Assembly: GCA_002440665.1 (NCBI GenBank)
Contig: DJUX01000008.1
Coordinates: 1 to 64,000, forward strand
From: Dechloromonas sp. UBA6271
GTDB lineage: Bacteria > Pseudomonadota > Gammaproteobacteria > Burkholderiales > Rhodocyclaceae
Reading direction: 5' to 3'
Length of the DNA stretch: 64,000 nucleotides
Shown here piece after piece: positions 10,696 to 20,311 of the stretch; within the stretch, counting starts at the first letter, position 1; every line of letters begins with the position of its first letter. The notes below the pieces were generated by a model. The model made no database searches. It was not told the DNA's origin and saw nothing but the letters and a program-made list of their open reading frames with translations. Position numbers and translations under genes: made by a program.

Positions 10696-11227
10696 TGTTC
10701 AGTTCCAGTGTCTGGCTGATTTGTTCGAGCGGCGGCAGTTCGCTGACGCTGCGCAGGCCCAGATCATCGAGAAATTGTTTGGTCGTGGCAAACAGCGCCG
10801 GCCGGCCCGGCGTGTCGCGATGGCCGACGACGTCGATCCAGCCGCGCTCTTCAAGGGTTTTGATGACGTTGGCGTTGACCGCCACGCCACGGATTTCCTC
10901 GATGTCGCCGCGTGTCACCGGCTGCCGGTAGGCGATGATGGCCAGCGTTTCAAGCATGGCGCGCGAGTATTTTGGCGGTTTCTCCGGGTTCAGACGCTCA
11001 AGATAGGGCAGAAATTCGGCACGCGTCCGGAAGCGCCAGCCGGAGGCGAGCTGGATCAGTTCGACCGGCCGTTCGGCCCAGTCCTCGCGCAATTCGTCGA
11101 GCAGTTTGCGCAAAGTGTCGGTCGACAATTCGGTATCGAACATCTTGCGCAGTTCGAGCGGCGTCATCGGCTCGCGGGCGGCGAGCAGCGCCGCTTCAAG
11201 CACTTTCTTGACCAGGCTCGGTTCCAC
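10685..11227 (-). CDS. scpB: SMC-ScpAB condensin subunit ScpB
   Basis: ScpB is a winged-helix kleisin-interacting protein that works with ScpA and SMC in chromosome condensation and segregation. The 180-residue protein shows the signature [18 protein letters not shown] at the N terminus and the conserved block [24 protein letters not shown] near residue 95. Its start overlaps the scpA end by 32 bases, pointing to coupled translation of the two partners. Confidence 0.95.
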   Translation of the reverse strand: MEPSLVKKVLEAALLAAREPMTPLELRKMFDTELSTDTLRKLLDELREDWAERPVELIQLASGWRFRTRAEFLPYLERLNPEKPPKYSRAMLETLAIIAYRQPVTRGDIEEIRGVAVNANVIKTLEERGWIDVVGHRDTPGRPALFATTKQFLDDLGLRSVSELPPLEQISQTLELNNEN

Positions 11228-12047
11228 CTTGATGCACTCTCACGTAAATGGGCTGAAACGCCTCGGTTTGGGTAAATTCGACCAGCTTTTCGCGGGCCAG
11301 CTCGAGCATCGCCAGGAAATGCACGACCAGGCCAGGTGCGCCCATTGCCGGGTCGAACATCGTTTCAAACTGGACGAAACCGCCGCGTTCCTGCAAAAGA
11401 CGCAGGATGATGCCCATATGTTCGCGCACCGACAACTCTTCGCGGCCGATCCGGTGGTGCTTCTTCAAGCTAGCCTGGCGGAAGATGGCCATCCAGGCAT
11501 CCTTGAGATCGTCGACCGATACATCGGGATGGCGCACGTAGAGCGATTTCTCGACCAGCGTCTCGACCCAGAAGAACTCGCGCTCGGCCTGCGGTAGCTC
11601 ATTCAGCTTCTGGCCGGCGAGTTTCATCTGCTCGTATTCCATCAGCCGGCGTACCAGTTCGGCCCGCGGATCCTCCGCCTCGTCGCCCTCGCCGATCTTG
11701 TGGCGCGGCAGCAGCATGCGCGACTTGATCTCGATCAGCATCGCCGCCATCACCAGATAATCGGCCGCCAGTTCCAGATTGGTGGCGCGCATGCTCTCGA
11801 TATAGGTCAGATACTGCCGGGTCAGCGGCGCCATCGGGATATCCAGAATATCGACGTTGGCCTTGCGGATCAGGTACAGCAGCAGATCGAGCGGCCCCTC
11901 GAAGGCGTCGAGCATGATTGCCAGCGCATCGGGCGGAATGTAGAGATCCTGCGGCAGGGTCTCGAGCGGCTCGCCGTAGATGCGGGCAACCGGCTCGAAA
12001 AGTGCCGCCGTTTTTGCCACTTCCGGCGCGTCGACCGCAGCATTCAT
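11196..12047 (-). CDS. scpA: Condensin kleisin subunit ScpA
   Basis: ScpA bridges the SMC heads. The 283-residue product contains the kleisin signature [19 protein letters not shown] near residue 50, followed by [18 protein letters not shown], both typical of ScpA. It lies between the LAB_N gene and scpB, with overlap to the latter. No smc gene is present in the window. Confidence 0.95.
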   Translation of the reverse strand: MNAAVDAPEVAKTAALFEPVARIYGEPLETLPQDLYIPPDALAIMLDAFEGPLDLLLYLIRKANVDILDIPMAPLTRQYLTYIESMRATNLELAADYLVMAAMLIEIKSRMLLPRHKIGEGDEAEDPRAELVRRLMEYEQMKLAGQKLNELPQAEREFFWVETLVEKSLYVRHPDVSVDDLKDAWMAIFRQASLKKHHRIGREELSVREHMGIILRLLQERGGFVQFETMFDPAMGAPGLVVHFLAMLELAREKLVEFTQTEAFQPIYVRVHQGGTEPGQESA

Positions 12048-12048
12048 C

Positions 12049-12339
12049 TCAGGAAGCGGCCGCGCGGCCCTTGCCCTTGTAATGCAGGTGCAGGTTGCGG
12101 AAATAGATGATCAGGCCGAGGCCCTGCCCGAAGATGAAGACCGGATCGTTGCGATGGACGGCATAGACGGTCAGCACCACGCCGCCGAGAATGCTGAAAT
12201 ACCAGAAGGCGACCGGCACTACCACCTGCCTGGCTTTCTCGCTCGACCACCACTGGACGACGAAACGCATCATGAACAGGCCCTGCCCGCCAAAACCGAT
12301 GGCGATCCAGATCAGCGTTTCCCAGTCATAACCGAACAT
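12049..12339 (-). CDS. LAB_N-domain inner-membrane protein
   Basis: This 96-residue protein matches the small integral-membrane domain that also occurs at the N terminus of some lipid-A-disaccharide synthases. It has three hydrophobic stretches (about 8-27, 38-59 and 66-82) and the family features QWWSSEKA and FWYFSILGG. The role of stand-alone members is not settled; a part in lipid A or glycolipid metabolism is usually assumed. It overlaps the trpS stop by one base and precedes scpA by one base, so it is part of a compact operon. Confidence 0.85.
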   Translation of the reverse strand: MFGYDWETLIWIAIGFGGQGLFMMRFVVQWWSSEKARQVVVPVAFWYFSILGGVVLTVYAVHRNDPVFIFGQGLGLIIYFRNLHLHYKGKGRAAAS

Positions 12340-13541
12340 CAGTGGTATTCCAGCCCCATCGCCTCGCGCACGTCGCGCATGGTTTCACGCGCCAGTTCGC
12401 GGGCTTTCTCGCAGCCGTCGGCAATGATGTTCTTGACCAACGTCGGGTCGTCCAGATAGACCTGCGCCCGCTCGCGCATCGGCGCCTGTTCGCGCAGGAT
12501 GCCGTCGATCACCGGCTGCTTGCACTCGATGCAGCCGATGCCGGCGCTGCGGCAGCCCGCCTGCACCCACTCCTTGCAGGTATCGTTGGAATAAACCAGA
12601 TGCAGCTGCCAGACCGGGCACTTGGTCGGCTCGCCCGGGTCGTGGCGGCGCACGCGCGCCGGGTCGGTCGGCATGCTGCGCACCTTCTTGGTCACCGATT
12701 CCTCGGATTCGCGCATCGTGATCGTGTTGTGGTACGACTTGGACATCTTCTGCCCGTCCAGACCCGGCATCTTCGATTCCTCGGTCAGCAGGTAGCCCGG
12801 CTCGACCAGGATCATCTTGCCGGTGCCTTCCAGGAAACCGAACAGCCTTTCGCGGTCGACCGCCGAAAGATGCTGGATTTCATTGAGCATGGCCTTGGCC
12901 TGTTCGACCGCCTCCTTGTCGCCGTTCTGCTGGAAACGCGTGCGCAGCTCTTCGTACAAACGCGCCTTCTTGCTGCCCAGCTTCTTGACGGCTTCGCGCA
13001 CCTTGTCCTCGAAACCGGGTTCGCGGCCGTACATGTGGTTGAAGCGGCGAGCCAGTTCGCGGGTGAATTCGACGTGCGGAATCTGGTCCTCGCCGACCGG
13101 CACCTTGTCGGCGCGGTAGATCAGGATGTCGGCGCTCATCAGCAGCGGATAGCCGAGGAAGCCGTAGGTCGTCAGATCCTTGCCGGCCAGTTTTTCCTGC
13201 TGGTCCTTGTAGCTCGGCACGCGCTCCAGCCAGCCGAGCGGCGTCATCATCGACATCAGCAGATGCAGTTCGGCGTGCTCGGGCACCCGGGACTGGATGA
13301 ACAGCGTCGCCTGATTGGGATCGACACCGGCCGCCAGCCAGTCGATGACCATGTCCCAGGTCGCCTGCTCGATGCCCAGCGGGTTTTCGTAGTGCGTCGT
13401 CAGGGCATGCCAGTCGGCGACGAAGAACAGGCATGGATGTTCATGCTGGAGTCTCACCCAGTTCTTGAGGACGCCGTGGTAATGGCCGAGGTGCAGCGCG
13501 CCGGTGGGGCGCATGCCGGAAAGAACACGTTCTGCGTACAT
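12339..13541 (-). CDS. trpS: Tryptophanyl-tRNA synthetase
   Basis: TrpRS charges tRNA-Trp. The 400-residue protein has the class I motifs: the HIGH-like GALHLGHYHG near residue 15 and KMSKS in GQKMSKSYHN near 225. A cysteine-rich insert after the KMSKS loop (CPVWQLH and GIGCIECK) makes it longer than the roughly 330-residue bacterial type, as in many betaproteobacteria. It lies between an M50 protease gene and the LAB_N gene. Confidence 0.96.
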   Translation of the reverse strand: MYAERVLSGMRPTGALHLGHYHGVLKNWVRLQHEHPCLFFVADWHALTTHYENPLGIEQATWDMVIDWLAAGVDPNQATLFIQSRVPEHAELHLLMSMMTPLGWLERVPSYKDQQEKLAGKDLTTYGFLGYPLLMSADILIYRADKVPVGEDQIPHVEFTRELARRFNHMYGREPGFEDKVREAVKKLGSKKARLYEELRTRFQQNGDKEAVEQAKAMLNEIQHLSAVDRERLFGFLEGTGKMILVEPGYLLTEESKMPGLDGQKMSKSYHNTITMRESEESVTKKVRSMPTDPARVRRHDPGEPTKCPVWQLHLVYSNDTCKEWVQAGCRSAGIGCIECKQPVIDGILREQAPMRERAQVYLDDPTLVKNIIADGCEKARELARETMRDVREAMGLEYH

Positions 13542-13547
13542 AGTCGA

Positions 13548-14204
13548 TCAATAAAGCCCAAAAATGGTTTCGATGGTCCGCGCCGCGAAGATGACCAGCG
13601 GGTTCATGACGGCGCCGAGAATACCGGTGAATAGCAGGAGCAGCAAAATCGGGAAACCCCAGCGCTCGATCTGCGCGAATTTCCACGCCAGCTTGTGCGG
13701 CAGCAGGCTGACGGCGATGCGCCCGCCGTCGAGTGGCGGCAACGGCAACAAGTTGAGCACCATCAGGACGCAATTGACCATGATGCCGATCTTGCTCATT
13801 TCGGAGAGCGGCAGCGTGAACATATTGCTAGGCAAGGTCCACGCCAGCTTGAGCATCAAGGCCCAGCAGCAGGCCATGAACAGGTTGGCACCCGGCCCGG
13901 CGGCGGCGACCCAGAACATGTCCCTTTTTGGATCGCGCAGGCGGCTGAAATCGACCGGCACCGGCTTCGCATAGCCGAACAGGAAGCTGCCACCGGAAAA
14001 CAGCAGGATGACGGCTGGAATCAGGATGGTACCGACCGGATCGACATGGCGCAGCGGGTTGAGGCTGATGCGCCCGAGTTGCCAGGCAGTCGGGTCGCCG
14101 AAATGACGGGCTGCGTAGCCATGGGCCGCTTCGTGCAGGGTGATGGCGAAGATCACCGGCAGCGCGGCGATAGCGATGGTCTGGATCAGCGCGTTGATAT
14201 CCAT
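13548..14204 (-). CDS. Site-2-protease-family (M50) membrane metalloprotease
   Basis: An integral-membrane zinc protease of the rhomboid-like S2P group without PDZ domain. The HEAAH motif lies near residue 20 and supplies two zinc ligands and the catalytic glutamate; the second motif NLLPLPPLDGGRI near 150 supplies the third ligand. Five or six hydrophobic segments are visible. The start at 14,204 (MDINALIQ, 218 residues) is preferred over the 11-residue upstream extension because it begins the first membrane helix. The substrate is unknown. It lies in the operon between the Sua5 gene and trpS. Confidence 0.9.
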   Translation of the reverse strand: MDINALIQTIAIAALPVIFAITLHEAAHGYAARHFGDPTAWQLGRISLNPLRHVDPVGTILIPAVILLFSGGSFLFGYAKPVPVDFSRLRDPKRDMFWVAAAGPGANLFMACCWALMLKLAWTLPSNMFTLPLSEMSKIGIMVNCVLMVLNLLPLPPLDGGRIAVSLLPHKLAWKFAQIERWGFPILLLLLFTGILGAVMNPLVIFAARTIETIFGLY

Positions 14205-14205
14205 G

Positions 14206-14832
14206 TCAGTCCAGTCCGAACGGCGCCAGCGAACCACGGCCGGCGCGGATCAACTCGGGCGTGGAACCGGTCAGGTCGATGACGGTGGTCGGCTCGATGC
14301 CGCAATGACCGGCATCGAGGATCAGTTCGATCTGATCCTCCAGGCGATCCTGGATTTCCCAGCCCTCGGTCAACGGCGCCTCGTCGCCCGGCAACTGCAG
14401 GGTCGTCGTCAGCAGCGGCTCGTTGAGTTCTTCGAGTAGCGCCAGCGCCACCGGATGATCGGGCACGCGCAGGCCGATGGTCTTGCGCTTCGGGTGCAGC
14501 ACCCGGCGCGGCAGTTCCTTGGTGCCTTCGAGAATGAAGGTGTAGCTGCCTGGCGTCGTCGCCTTGAGCAGCCGGTACTGGGCATTGTCGACGCGGGCGA
14601 AATGGGCGATTTCAGAAAGGTCGCGGACCATCAGCGTCAGGTGATGGCGCTCGTCCATCTGGCGAATCAGGCGAATTCGGTCCAGCGCTTCCTTGTCGCC
14701 GAGATGGCAACCGAGCGCATAGCACGAGTCGGTCGGCAGCGCGACGACGCCGCCGTCGCGGATGAATTCTGCGGCCTGCGCCAGCAGGCGCTGTTGCGGC
14801 GAATCGGGGTGAATGTTTACAACACGGGCCAT
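14206..14832 (-). CDS. Sua5/YciO/YrdC-family protein
   Basis: The family includes the enzymes that make threonylcarbamoyl-AMP for the t6A modification of tRNA, and the paralogue YciO whose role is less clear. The 208-residue protein has the core signature GGVVALPTDSCYALGCHLGD near residue 28 and PGSYTFIL near 100. The motif set and length fit the YciO-like branch better than TsaC. It is followed after one base by the M50 gene. Confidence 0.88.
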   Translation of the reverse strand: MARVVNIHPDSPQQRLLAQAAEFIRDGGVVALPTDSCYALGCHLGDKEALDRIRLIRQMDERHHLTLMVRDLSEIAHFARVDNAQYRLLKATTPGSYTFILEGTKELPRRVLHPKRKTIGLRVPDHPVALALLEELNEPLLTTTLQLPGDEAPLTEGWEIQDRLEDQIELILDAGHCGIEPTTVIDLTGSTPELIRAGRGSLAPFGLD

Positions 14833-14835
14833 AAA

Positions 14836-15675
14836 TTAACGAATCAGACGCCAGACCGGCTTCAGGTCTTCCGGCAGTTGCGGCAGTTTGCCGAGGTCGA
14901 CGTAGCTCTCTGCCGGACCGTGAAAATCCGAGCCGCGCGAGGCGTGGAAGGCATAGTGCCGGGCCAGGCGGGCAAAATGCATGACGTGGTCGGGTGAATG
15001 ACTGCCGCAGGTGACCTCGATACCCTGCCCGCCGATATCCTTGAAGTCGTCGAGAAAATGCCGCATCTGGGCGCCCGACATCTTGTAGCGCCCGGGATGC
15101 GCCACCACCGGCACACCACCGGCAGTGGTGATCCAGCCGATAGCATCTTCCAGCGTTACCCAGCGATGATCAACATAACCAGGCTTGCCCGGCGTCAGAT
15201 AATGCTGAAAGACGCCCGACACGTCGCGGGCGATGCCGATCGACACCAGGTAACGAGCAAAGTGGGCACGCGAAATCACACTCGGATTGGTCGCGAAACA
15301 CAGGGCGCCTTCATAGACGCCGGGAATGCCGATGGCCGCCAGCGCGTCGCCCATCCGCTTGGCCCGCTCGATGCGCCCGACGCGCAATTCATCGAGACCT
15401 CCGGACAACGCCGGGTGCGCCGCATCGAAGCCGAGGCCGACGATATGAATCGGCACACCCTTCCATTCGATGGAGATTTCGACGCCATTCACGAAACTCA
15501 TGCCGGCCTCTTCGGCGGTCGCCCTGGCGACAGCGAGGCCGCCCAGATCGTCGTGATCGGTCAGCGCCCAGAGGTCTACACCATTGGCCGCCGCCCGCTT
15601 CGCCACCTCTTGTGGCGGCAGCAGACCGTCGGAAACGACAGAATGGCAATGAAAATCGAAATTGGCTGGGGTCAC
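14836..15675 (-). CDS. PHP-domain phosphatase (RNase AM / 3',5'-nucleotide phosphatase type)
   Basis: A 279-residue PHP-fold protein with DFHCHSVVSDGLLPP at the N terminus and WALTDHDDLGG near 36, which supply metal ligands, and later VPVVAHPGRYK and GIEVTCGSHSP. Members of this family (E. coli YciV/RnaAM) remove 3' phosphates from nucleoside 3',5'-bisphosphates and trim short RNAs 5' to 3'. It is the first gene of the operon that runs down to rluB and is divergent from the glycine riboswitch. Confidence 0.88.
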   Translation of the reverse strand: MTPANFDFHCHSVVSDGLLPPQEVAKRAAANGVDLWALTDHDDLGGLAVARATAEEAGMSFVNGVEISIEWKGVPIHIVGLGFDAAHPALSGGLDELRVGRIERAKRMGDALAAIGIPGVYEGALCFATNPSVISRAHFARYLVSIGIARDVSGVFQHYLTPGKPGYVDHRWVTLEDAIGWITTAGGVPVVAHPGRYKMSGAQMRHFLDDFKDIGGQGIEVTCGSHSPDHVMHFARLARHYAFHASRGSDFHGPAESYVDLGKLPQLPEDLKPVWRLIR

Positions 15676-15783
15676 GGGTTACGGATGACGGGCAAATGGT
15701 GAGTTTAACATGAAGGCCGCTGCCGCCTCGCTTGTGCGCTGCAGCAGGTTGATTAGATGTTGCCATCCCGATATAGTGCCTCC

Positions 15784-15958
15784 ATTCTGCGGGAGAGCGC
15801 AGCGCGAGCTGCCGCCGAAGGCGCAAATCCACCCGAAAACGCTCAGGCAAAAGGACCGCAGAATCAGGAGCTTGGCTCCTGAAACTCTGGAGAGTGGTGA
15901 AGACTGTTGCGGTCGACACCCACCGATGGGGCAAATCTCTCAGGTATCGAGGACAGAG
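15784..15958 (+). ncRNA. Tandem glycine riboswitch
   Basis: Two glycine aptamers precede gcvT. Aptamer 1 is closed by a perfect 9-bp P1, ATTCTGCGG (15,784-15,792) with CCGCAGAAT (15,856-15,864), and contains the family blocks GGGAGAGCG, GCCGAAGG and GGCAAAAGGAC. Aptamer 2 is closed by CTCTG (15,885-15,889) with CAGAG (15,954-15,958) and contains GGAGAGTGG, CACCGATGGGGCAAA and TCTCAGGTA. Between them is a 7-bp hairpin CAGGAGC/GCTCCTG, longer than the usual short linker. Family knowledge: glycine binding promotes expression of cleavage-system genes. Confidence 0.95.
15905..15917 (+). repeat. Dispersed 13-mer, copy inside the riboswitch
   Basis: An exact TGTTGCGGTCGAC copy falls in a peripheral arm of aptamer 2, outside the conserved glycine-binding blocks. 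This shows that the motif is not restricted to coding sequence. Confidence 0.5.
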
Positions 15959-15999
15959 GGGTGAAACGCAAGATGTGTATCTTTCGTTTCACCCCTTTT
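15957..15999 (+). terminator. Terminator expression platform of the glycine riboswitch
   Basis: A perfect 12-bp stem AGGGGTGAAACG (15,957-15,968) with CGTTTCACCCCT (15,985-15,996) is followed by TTTTCCGTTTC. The 5' arm begins inside the 3' strand of aptamer 2's P1, so a stable P1 would compete with the terminator. This fits an ON switch in which glycine prevents termination upstream of gcvT. Confidence 0.9.
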
Positions 16000-16043
16000 C
16001 CGTTTCTAGAACTGACGTTAATAAACGTTTGCAAAGGATTGAT

Positions 16044-17135
16044 ATGCTGAAGAAAACGGTTTTGAATGCTGCTCACCGCGCACTCGGCGCCCGGATGGTC
16101 GATTTCGGCGGCTGGGACATGCCGGTCAACTACGGTTCGCAGATCGAGGAGCACCACGCGGTGCGTAACGACTGCGGCATGTTCGATGTCTCGCACATGT
16201 GCCCGGTCGATGTCGTCGGCCCCGATTGCCGCCCCTTCCTCTCCCGCCTCGTCGCCAACGACGTCGCCAAATTGACGGTTTCCGGCAAGGCCCTGTACTC
16301 GGCCATGCTCAACGAGGCCGGCGGCGTCATCGACGACCTGATCATCTACTTCCTGACCGACACGCGCTTCCGCATCGTCGTCAATGCCGGCACCGCCGAG
16401 AAGGATCTGGCGTGGATGCAGGCCAAGGTGGCCGAATGGAAGTTCGACGTAACCATTACCCAGCGCCGCGACGGCAACAACGCCCTCGGCATCATCGCCG
16501 TGCAAGGACCGAACGCCCGCGCCAAGGTCTGGCAGGTGCTGCCGCAGACCAAAGCGGCAACCGAAGGCCTGAAAGCCTTCTTCGCCGCCGAAATCGCCCC
16601 GTACTTCATCGCCAGCACCGGTTACACCGGTGAGGACGGCTATGAAATCATGCTGCCGGCCAGCGAAGCCGAAAGCGTCTGGAACGAACTGCTCAAGGCC
16701 GGCGTCGCCCCCTGCGGCCTCGGCGCCCGCGACACGCTGCGCCTCGAAGCCGGCATGAATCTCTACGGTCAGGACATGGACGAGACGGTTTCGCCGCTCG
16801 ACGCCGGCCTCGCGTGGACGGTCGCCATCAAGGGCGAACGCGATTTCGTCGGAAAATCGGCGTTGACCGCAGCAGGCCAGCAGAAGCAGTTTCTTGGCCT
16901 CATCCTGCTCGACAAAGGCGTGTTGCGCGGACATCAACAAGTCATTACCAAACAAGGTAATGGCGAAATTACTTCAGGTAGTTTCTCACCGACATTGCAG
17001 CAATCCATCGCCCTTGCCCGCCTGCCGCTCGGCGTCCAGATCGGCGACGAAGTCGAAGTCGAAATTCGTGGCAAGCTGCTCAAGGCCAAGGTCGTCAAAC
17101 CCGTATTCGCCCGCAACGGCAAAGCGCTCAGTTAA
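16044..17135 (+). CDS. gcvT: Glycine cleavage system aminomethyltransferase (T protein)
   Basis: GcvT transfers the methylene group from the lipoyl arm of GcvH to tetrahydrofolate and releases ammonia. The 363-residue protein has the family start ([22 protein letters not shown]), the DVSHM block near residue 50 and [10 protein letters not shown] near 195. An upstream in-frame ATG lies inside the riboswitch and is not used; AAAGGA precedes the ATG at 16,044. It is the first gene behind the glycine switch. Unlike in most bacteria, its partners gcvH and gcvP are about 7.5 kb further on. Confidence 0.97.
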   Translation: MLKKTVLNAAHRALGARMVDFGGWDMPVNYGSQIEEHHAVRNDCGMFDVSHMCPVDVVGPDCRPFLSRLVANDVAKLTVSGKALYSAMLNEAGGVIDDLIIYFLTDTRFRIVVNAGTAEKDLAWMQAKVAEWKFDVTITQRRDGNNALGIIAVQGPNARAKVWQVLPQTKAATEGLKAFFAAEIAPYFIASTGYTGEDGYEIMLPASEAESVWNELLKAGVAPCGLGARDTLRLEAGMNLYGQDMDETVSPLDAGLAWTVAIKGERDFVGKSALTAAGQQKQFLGLILLDKGVLRGHQQVITKQGNGEITSGSFSPTLQQSIALARLPLGVQIGDEVEVEIRGKLLKAKVVKPVFARNGKALS

Positions 17136-17164
17136 CCATCAGACTTTAGAAAACCGTTGCTCTT

Positions 17165-20100
17165 ATGGCCACCAACGCCTCCGATCTTTTCATCGTCGAC
17201 AACGGCGACGCCGACTGGAAAGTTTGCTCCTACCTCAAGGATTGGTGCGAACTCTCGAAGGCAATCGATATCGCCACCGGCTATTTCGAGATTGGCGCCT
17301 TGCTTACCCTTGAAGACAAATGGCAGTTGGTTGAAAAAATCCGCATCCTCATGGGCGACGAAGTTTCACTGAGAACCAAGCGCGCATTCGTTCTGGGCCT
17401 GCAAAAGATTAATGAGCGCCTCGACAACAGCGTCGAAGTCGAAAAGGGACAAAACGATTTCCTCAAAGGCGTTCCTGCAATCGTCGATGCAATCCGCTCC
17501 GGAAAAGTCGAATGTCGGGTGTATCGCAAAAACAAATTTCACGCCAAAGCCTATTTAACTCACGGCAAAGCCGCGGTCATTGGCTCATTCGGTCTGGTTG
17601 GTTCATCTAATTTCACCTACCCTGGCCTGACGGACAACGTTGAACTGAACGTCCAAATACGTGGCCCGGAGGTCGGCTTGCTACAAACCTGGTACGAAAA
17701 ATACTGGGAACAATCCGAAGACGTCAGCCCGGATATCCTGAGAACTCTGGAGCGCCACACCCGCGAATACACGCCCTTTGAAGTCTGGGCTAAAGCGCTG
17801 GATGAACTGATGCGCGGCCACGAACTGACGCCTGACGAATGGGATAGTGGCCAATCAAAAATCTTCCCCATTCTTGCCCGCTACCAGCAAGACGCCTACA
17901 AGAATCTGATCCAGATTGCCGACCGTTTCGGTACCGCTTTTCTCTGTGACGGTGTCGGTCTCGGCAAAACCTTTGTCGGCTTGATGCTGCTGGAGCGCAT
18001 GGTCGTCCGCGAAGGTCGCCGCGTCGTGCTTTTCGCCCCCAAAGCAGCCCGCGAGGACGTTTGGGAACGCGCGATCCAGCGCTATCTGCCCCATCTCAAC
18101 AGCGGCTTTGTCAATTTCGTTCTCTACAACCACACTGACCTTCAGCGCAAAGGCCGCTGGCAACGCGACATCGAACTCACTTTGCGCGATGCCGACGTGG
18201 TGTTGATCGATGAAGCCCACCACTTCCGCAACCCCGGCATCAAAGGCGAAGGAGAGAAAGAAGCCTCGCGTTACCGCCTGCTGCAGAAATATCTGCAATC
18301 CGGCGAGCGCCAGAAACAGCTCTACATGCTCACCGCCACACCGGTCAACAACACAGTTCACGATTTTCGGCACATGCTCGAACTGGCGGGGAATGAAGCG
18401 GTGTATGTCTCTCAGCTCGGCATCCACAACCTCCGCGCCCATTTTAATCAACTGGAAAAACACCTGCTCGGCAAGCAAGCAGCCGGCGAGCAACTCGACC
18501 TCGAATTCGGCACCGACATTTTTGCTGCCGAACAAGCCCTCCGGACTGACCGCATCTTCGATGCCGTCGTCGTGCAACGCAGCCGTGGCTATGTCAAGGA
18601 AAGCCAGCGCCAACAAAATGCCAGCCAGGCACTTTTTCCCGAGCGCGAATCGCCCAGCGTCATTGCCTACAACCTCAAAGCCACCTACGGCAAACTGCTG
18701 AGCGCCGTCGAAAAGGCATTCAACAAAACAACGCCGCTCTTCGTTCTTGGCATTTACTACCCGCTGGCTTACTGGAAGGGCGACAGCGCCGACGCCCGCC
18801 TTGATTCGTTCGACGCAGGCCGCCAAAAACAGGTTGTCACCTTGATCCGCACGCTGTTCCTCAAGCGTTTTGAAAGTTCCGCGCGCGCCTTTGAAGGCTC
18901 CTGCTGGCGCCTGATGCAGAAACTGCTGGCCTGGGTCACCGTGCATAGTGTCAGTGACCACGACCAGCGCCGCCTGGAACGCTGGAAGATCAGCCACGGC
19001 GCCCTCATCAACCACACCCAGTCGCACAACCTCGAACTCTGGCCGGACGAAGCGGACGAGGACGAAGTCGAGGAATTCCTGAACGAAGACCATCTGGCGG
19101 CCATCGAGCGGCTTGATCCGGCGCTATATAAAGTCGACGAAATCATCGACGACACCTACGACGACCTCAACCAGCTCGCCGAATTCCTCAACCTGCTATC
19201 GGAAGCAAAACCCGAACGTGACGACAAACTCAAGGCCCTGATCAAGCTGCTCAAGACCGATCCGGTTCTGAAAAAAGAAAAGGTCATTATCTTTTCAGAG
19301 TTCGCCGATACCGCCCGCTATCTTGAACGCCAGCTCGGCCAGGCGGGTCTGGACGGTATCTGCCGCATCGACGGCGGCAGCAGCCAAAAGCAGCGCAGCG
19401 ATGTCATTCGCCGCTTCTCACCCTACTACAACGAAAGTTCCACCGCCGAACTCGCCGCCCAAGGCAAGCAGGAAATCCGCATCCTCATCGCAACCGACGT
19501 CCTCTCCGAAGGCCTCAACCTGCAGGATGCTACCCGCCTCATAAACTACGACCTGCACTGGAACCCGGTCCGCCTAATGCAACGCATCGGCCGTGTCGAC
19601 CGCCGCATGAACCCGCAGATCGAAGCACGCATCATTGCCGACCATCCGCAGCGCAAGGCCCAGCGCGGCAAAACCGCTTTTTGGAATTTCCTGCCGCCGG
19701 ACGAACTCGACGACATCCTCCGTCTCTTCCAGCGCGTTACTCACAAAACCCTGGTCATCTCGCGCACCATGGGCATCGAAGGGCGCAAGCTGCTGACTCC
19801 GGATGACGAGTTCGACCCGATCAAGGAACTCAACGAACAATGCGACGGCCAGCTCAGCGACAGCGAAAATCTGCGCCTTGAGTACGAGCGCCTGATGGCC
19901 GACCAACCGGACCTTGCTGCGCAGCTCGCCAGCTTCCCGCTCAAAGTTTTCTCTGGCAAGGAAAACCCCGTCTCGCAAAGCCGTGCCGTCTTCTTCTGCT
20001 ATCGCATCCCCCGGCCCGATGGCAATCAACTCGATGCCGAAACCGGCCAGCCGCGCTGGTCCGATACCGCCGGCCTCACCGTCTGGGCCTGCCTCGATCT

Positions 20101-20311
20101 CGAAGGCAAAATCATCCTGACCGACGTTGGCGCCATCGCCAACCTGATCCGGTCAACACCAGAAAATCAGCGAAAAATCGCCGTCGACCGCAACACGCTC
20201 TCCAACCTGCGCAAACAACTCGAAAAACAACTGACCGCCAGCTACCTGCGCCCTCAGCAAGCCCCGCTCGGCGTGGCACCGGTCCTCAAATGCTGGATGG
20301 AACTCAACTGA
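17165..20311 (+). CDS. PLD-nuclease/SNF2-like helicase fusion, probable defence protein
   Basis: A 1,048-residue protein. The N-terminal part is a phospholipase D-like nuclease domain with one HxK site (H126, K128 in FHAKAYLTH) and GSSNFT at 146-151. It is followed by a superfamily-2 ATPase: Walker A GVGLGKT (263-269), DEAH (349-352), LTATPVNN near 393, and the C-terminal helicase half with SEFADTARYLE, TDVLSEGLNLQ and QRIGRVDRR. This layout occurs in restriction and anti-phage helicases of the RapA/SNF2 type. It starts 29 bases after gcvT and its stop overlaps the methyltransferase start. Its role as the cleaving or translocating part of a restriction system is inferred. Confidence 0.85.
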   Translation: MATNASDLFIVDNGDADWKVCSYLKDWCELSKAIDIATGYFEIGALLTLEDKWQLVEKIRILMGDEVSLRTKRAFVLGLQKINERLDNSVEVEKGQNDFLKGVPAIVDAIRSGKVECRVYRKNKFHAKAYLTHGKAAVIGSFGLVGSSNFTYPGLTDNVELNVQIRGPEVGLLQTWYEKYWEQSEDVSPDILRTLERHTREYTPFEVWAKALDELMRGHELTPDEWDSGQSKIFPILARYQQDAYKNLIQIADRFGTAFLCDGVGLGKTFVGLMLLERMVVREGRRVVLFAPKAAREDVWERAIQRYLPHLNSGFVNFVLYNHTDLQRKGRWQRDIELTLRDADVVLIDEAHHFRNPGIKGEGEKEASRYRLLQKYLQSGERQKQLYMLTATPVNNTVHDFRHMLELAGNEAVYVSQLGIHNLRAHFNQLEKHLLGKQAAGEQLDLEFGTDIFAAEQALRTDRIFDAVVVQRSRGYVKESQRQQNASQALFPERESPSVIAYNLKATYGKLLSAVEKAFNKTTPLFVLGIYYPLAYWKGDSADARLDSFDAGRQKQVVTLIRTLFLKRFESSARAFEGSCWRLMQKLLAWVTVHSVSDHDQRRLERWKISHGALINHTQSHNLELWPDEADEDEVEEFLNEDHLAAIERLDPALYKVDEIIDDTYDDLNQLAEFLNLLSEAKPERDDKLKALIKLLKTDPVLKKEKVIIFSEFADTARYLERQLGQAGLDGICRIDGGSSQKQRSDVIRRFSPYYNESSTAELAAQGKQEIRILIATDVLSEGLNLQDATRLINYDLHWNPVRLMQRIGRVDRRMNPQIEARIIADHPQRKAQRGKTAFWNFLPPDELDDILRLFQRVTHKTLVISRTMGIEGRKLLTPDDEFDPIKELNEQCDGQLSDSENLRLEYERLMADQPDLAAQLASFPLKVFSGKENPVSQSRAVFFCYRIPRPDGNQLDAETGQPRWSDTAGLTVWACLDLEGKIILTDVGAIANLIRSTPENQRKIAVDRNTLSNLRKQLEKQLTASYLRPQQAPLGVAPVLKCWMELN

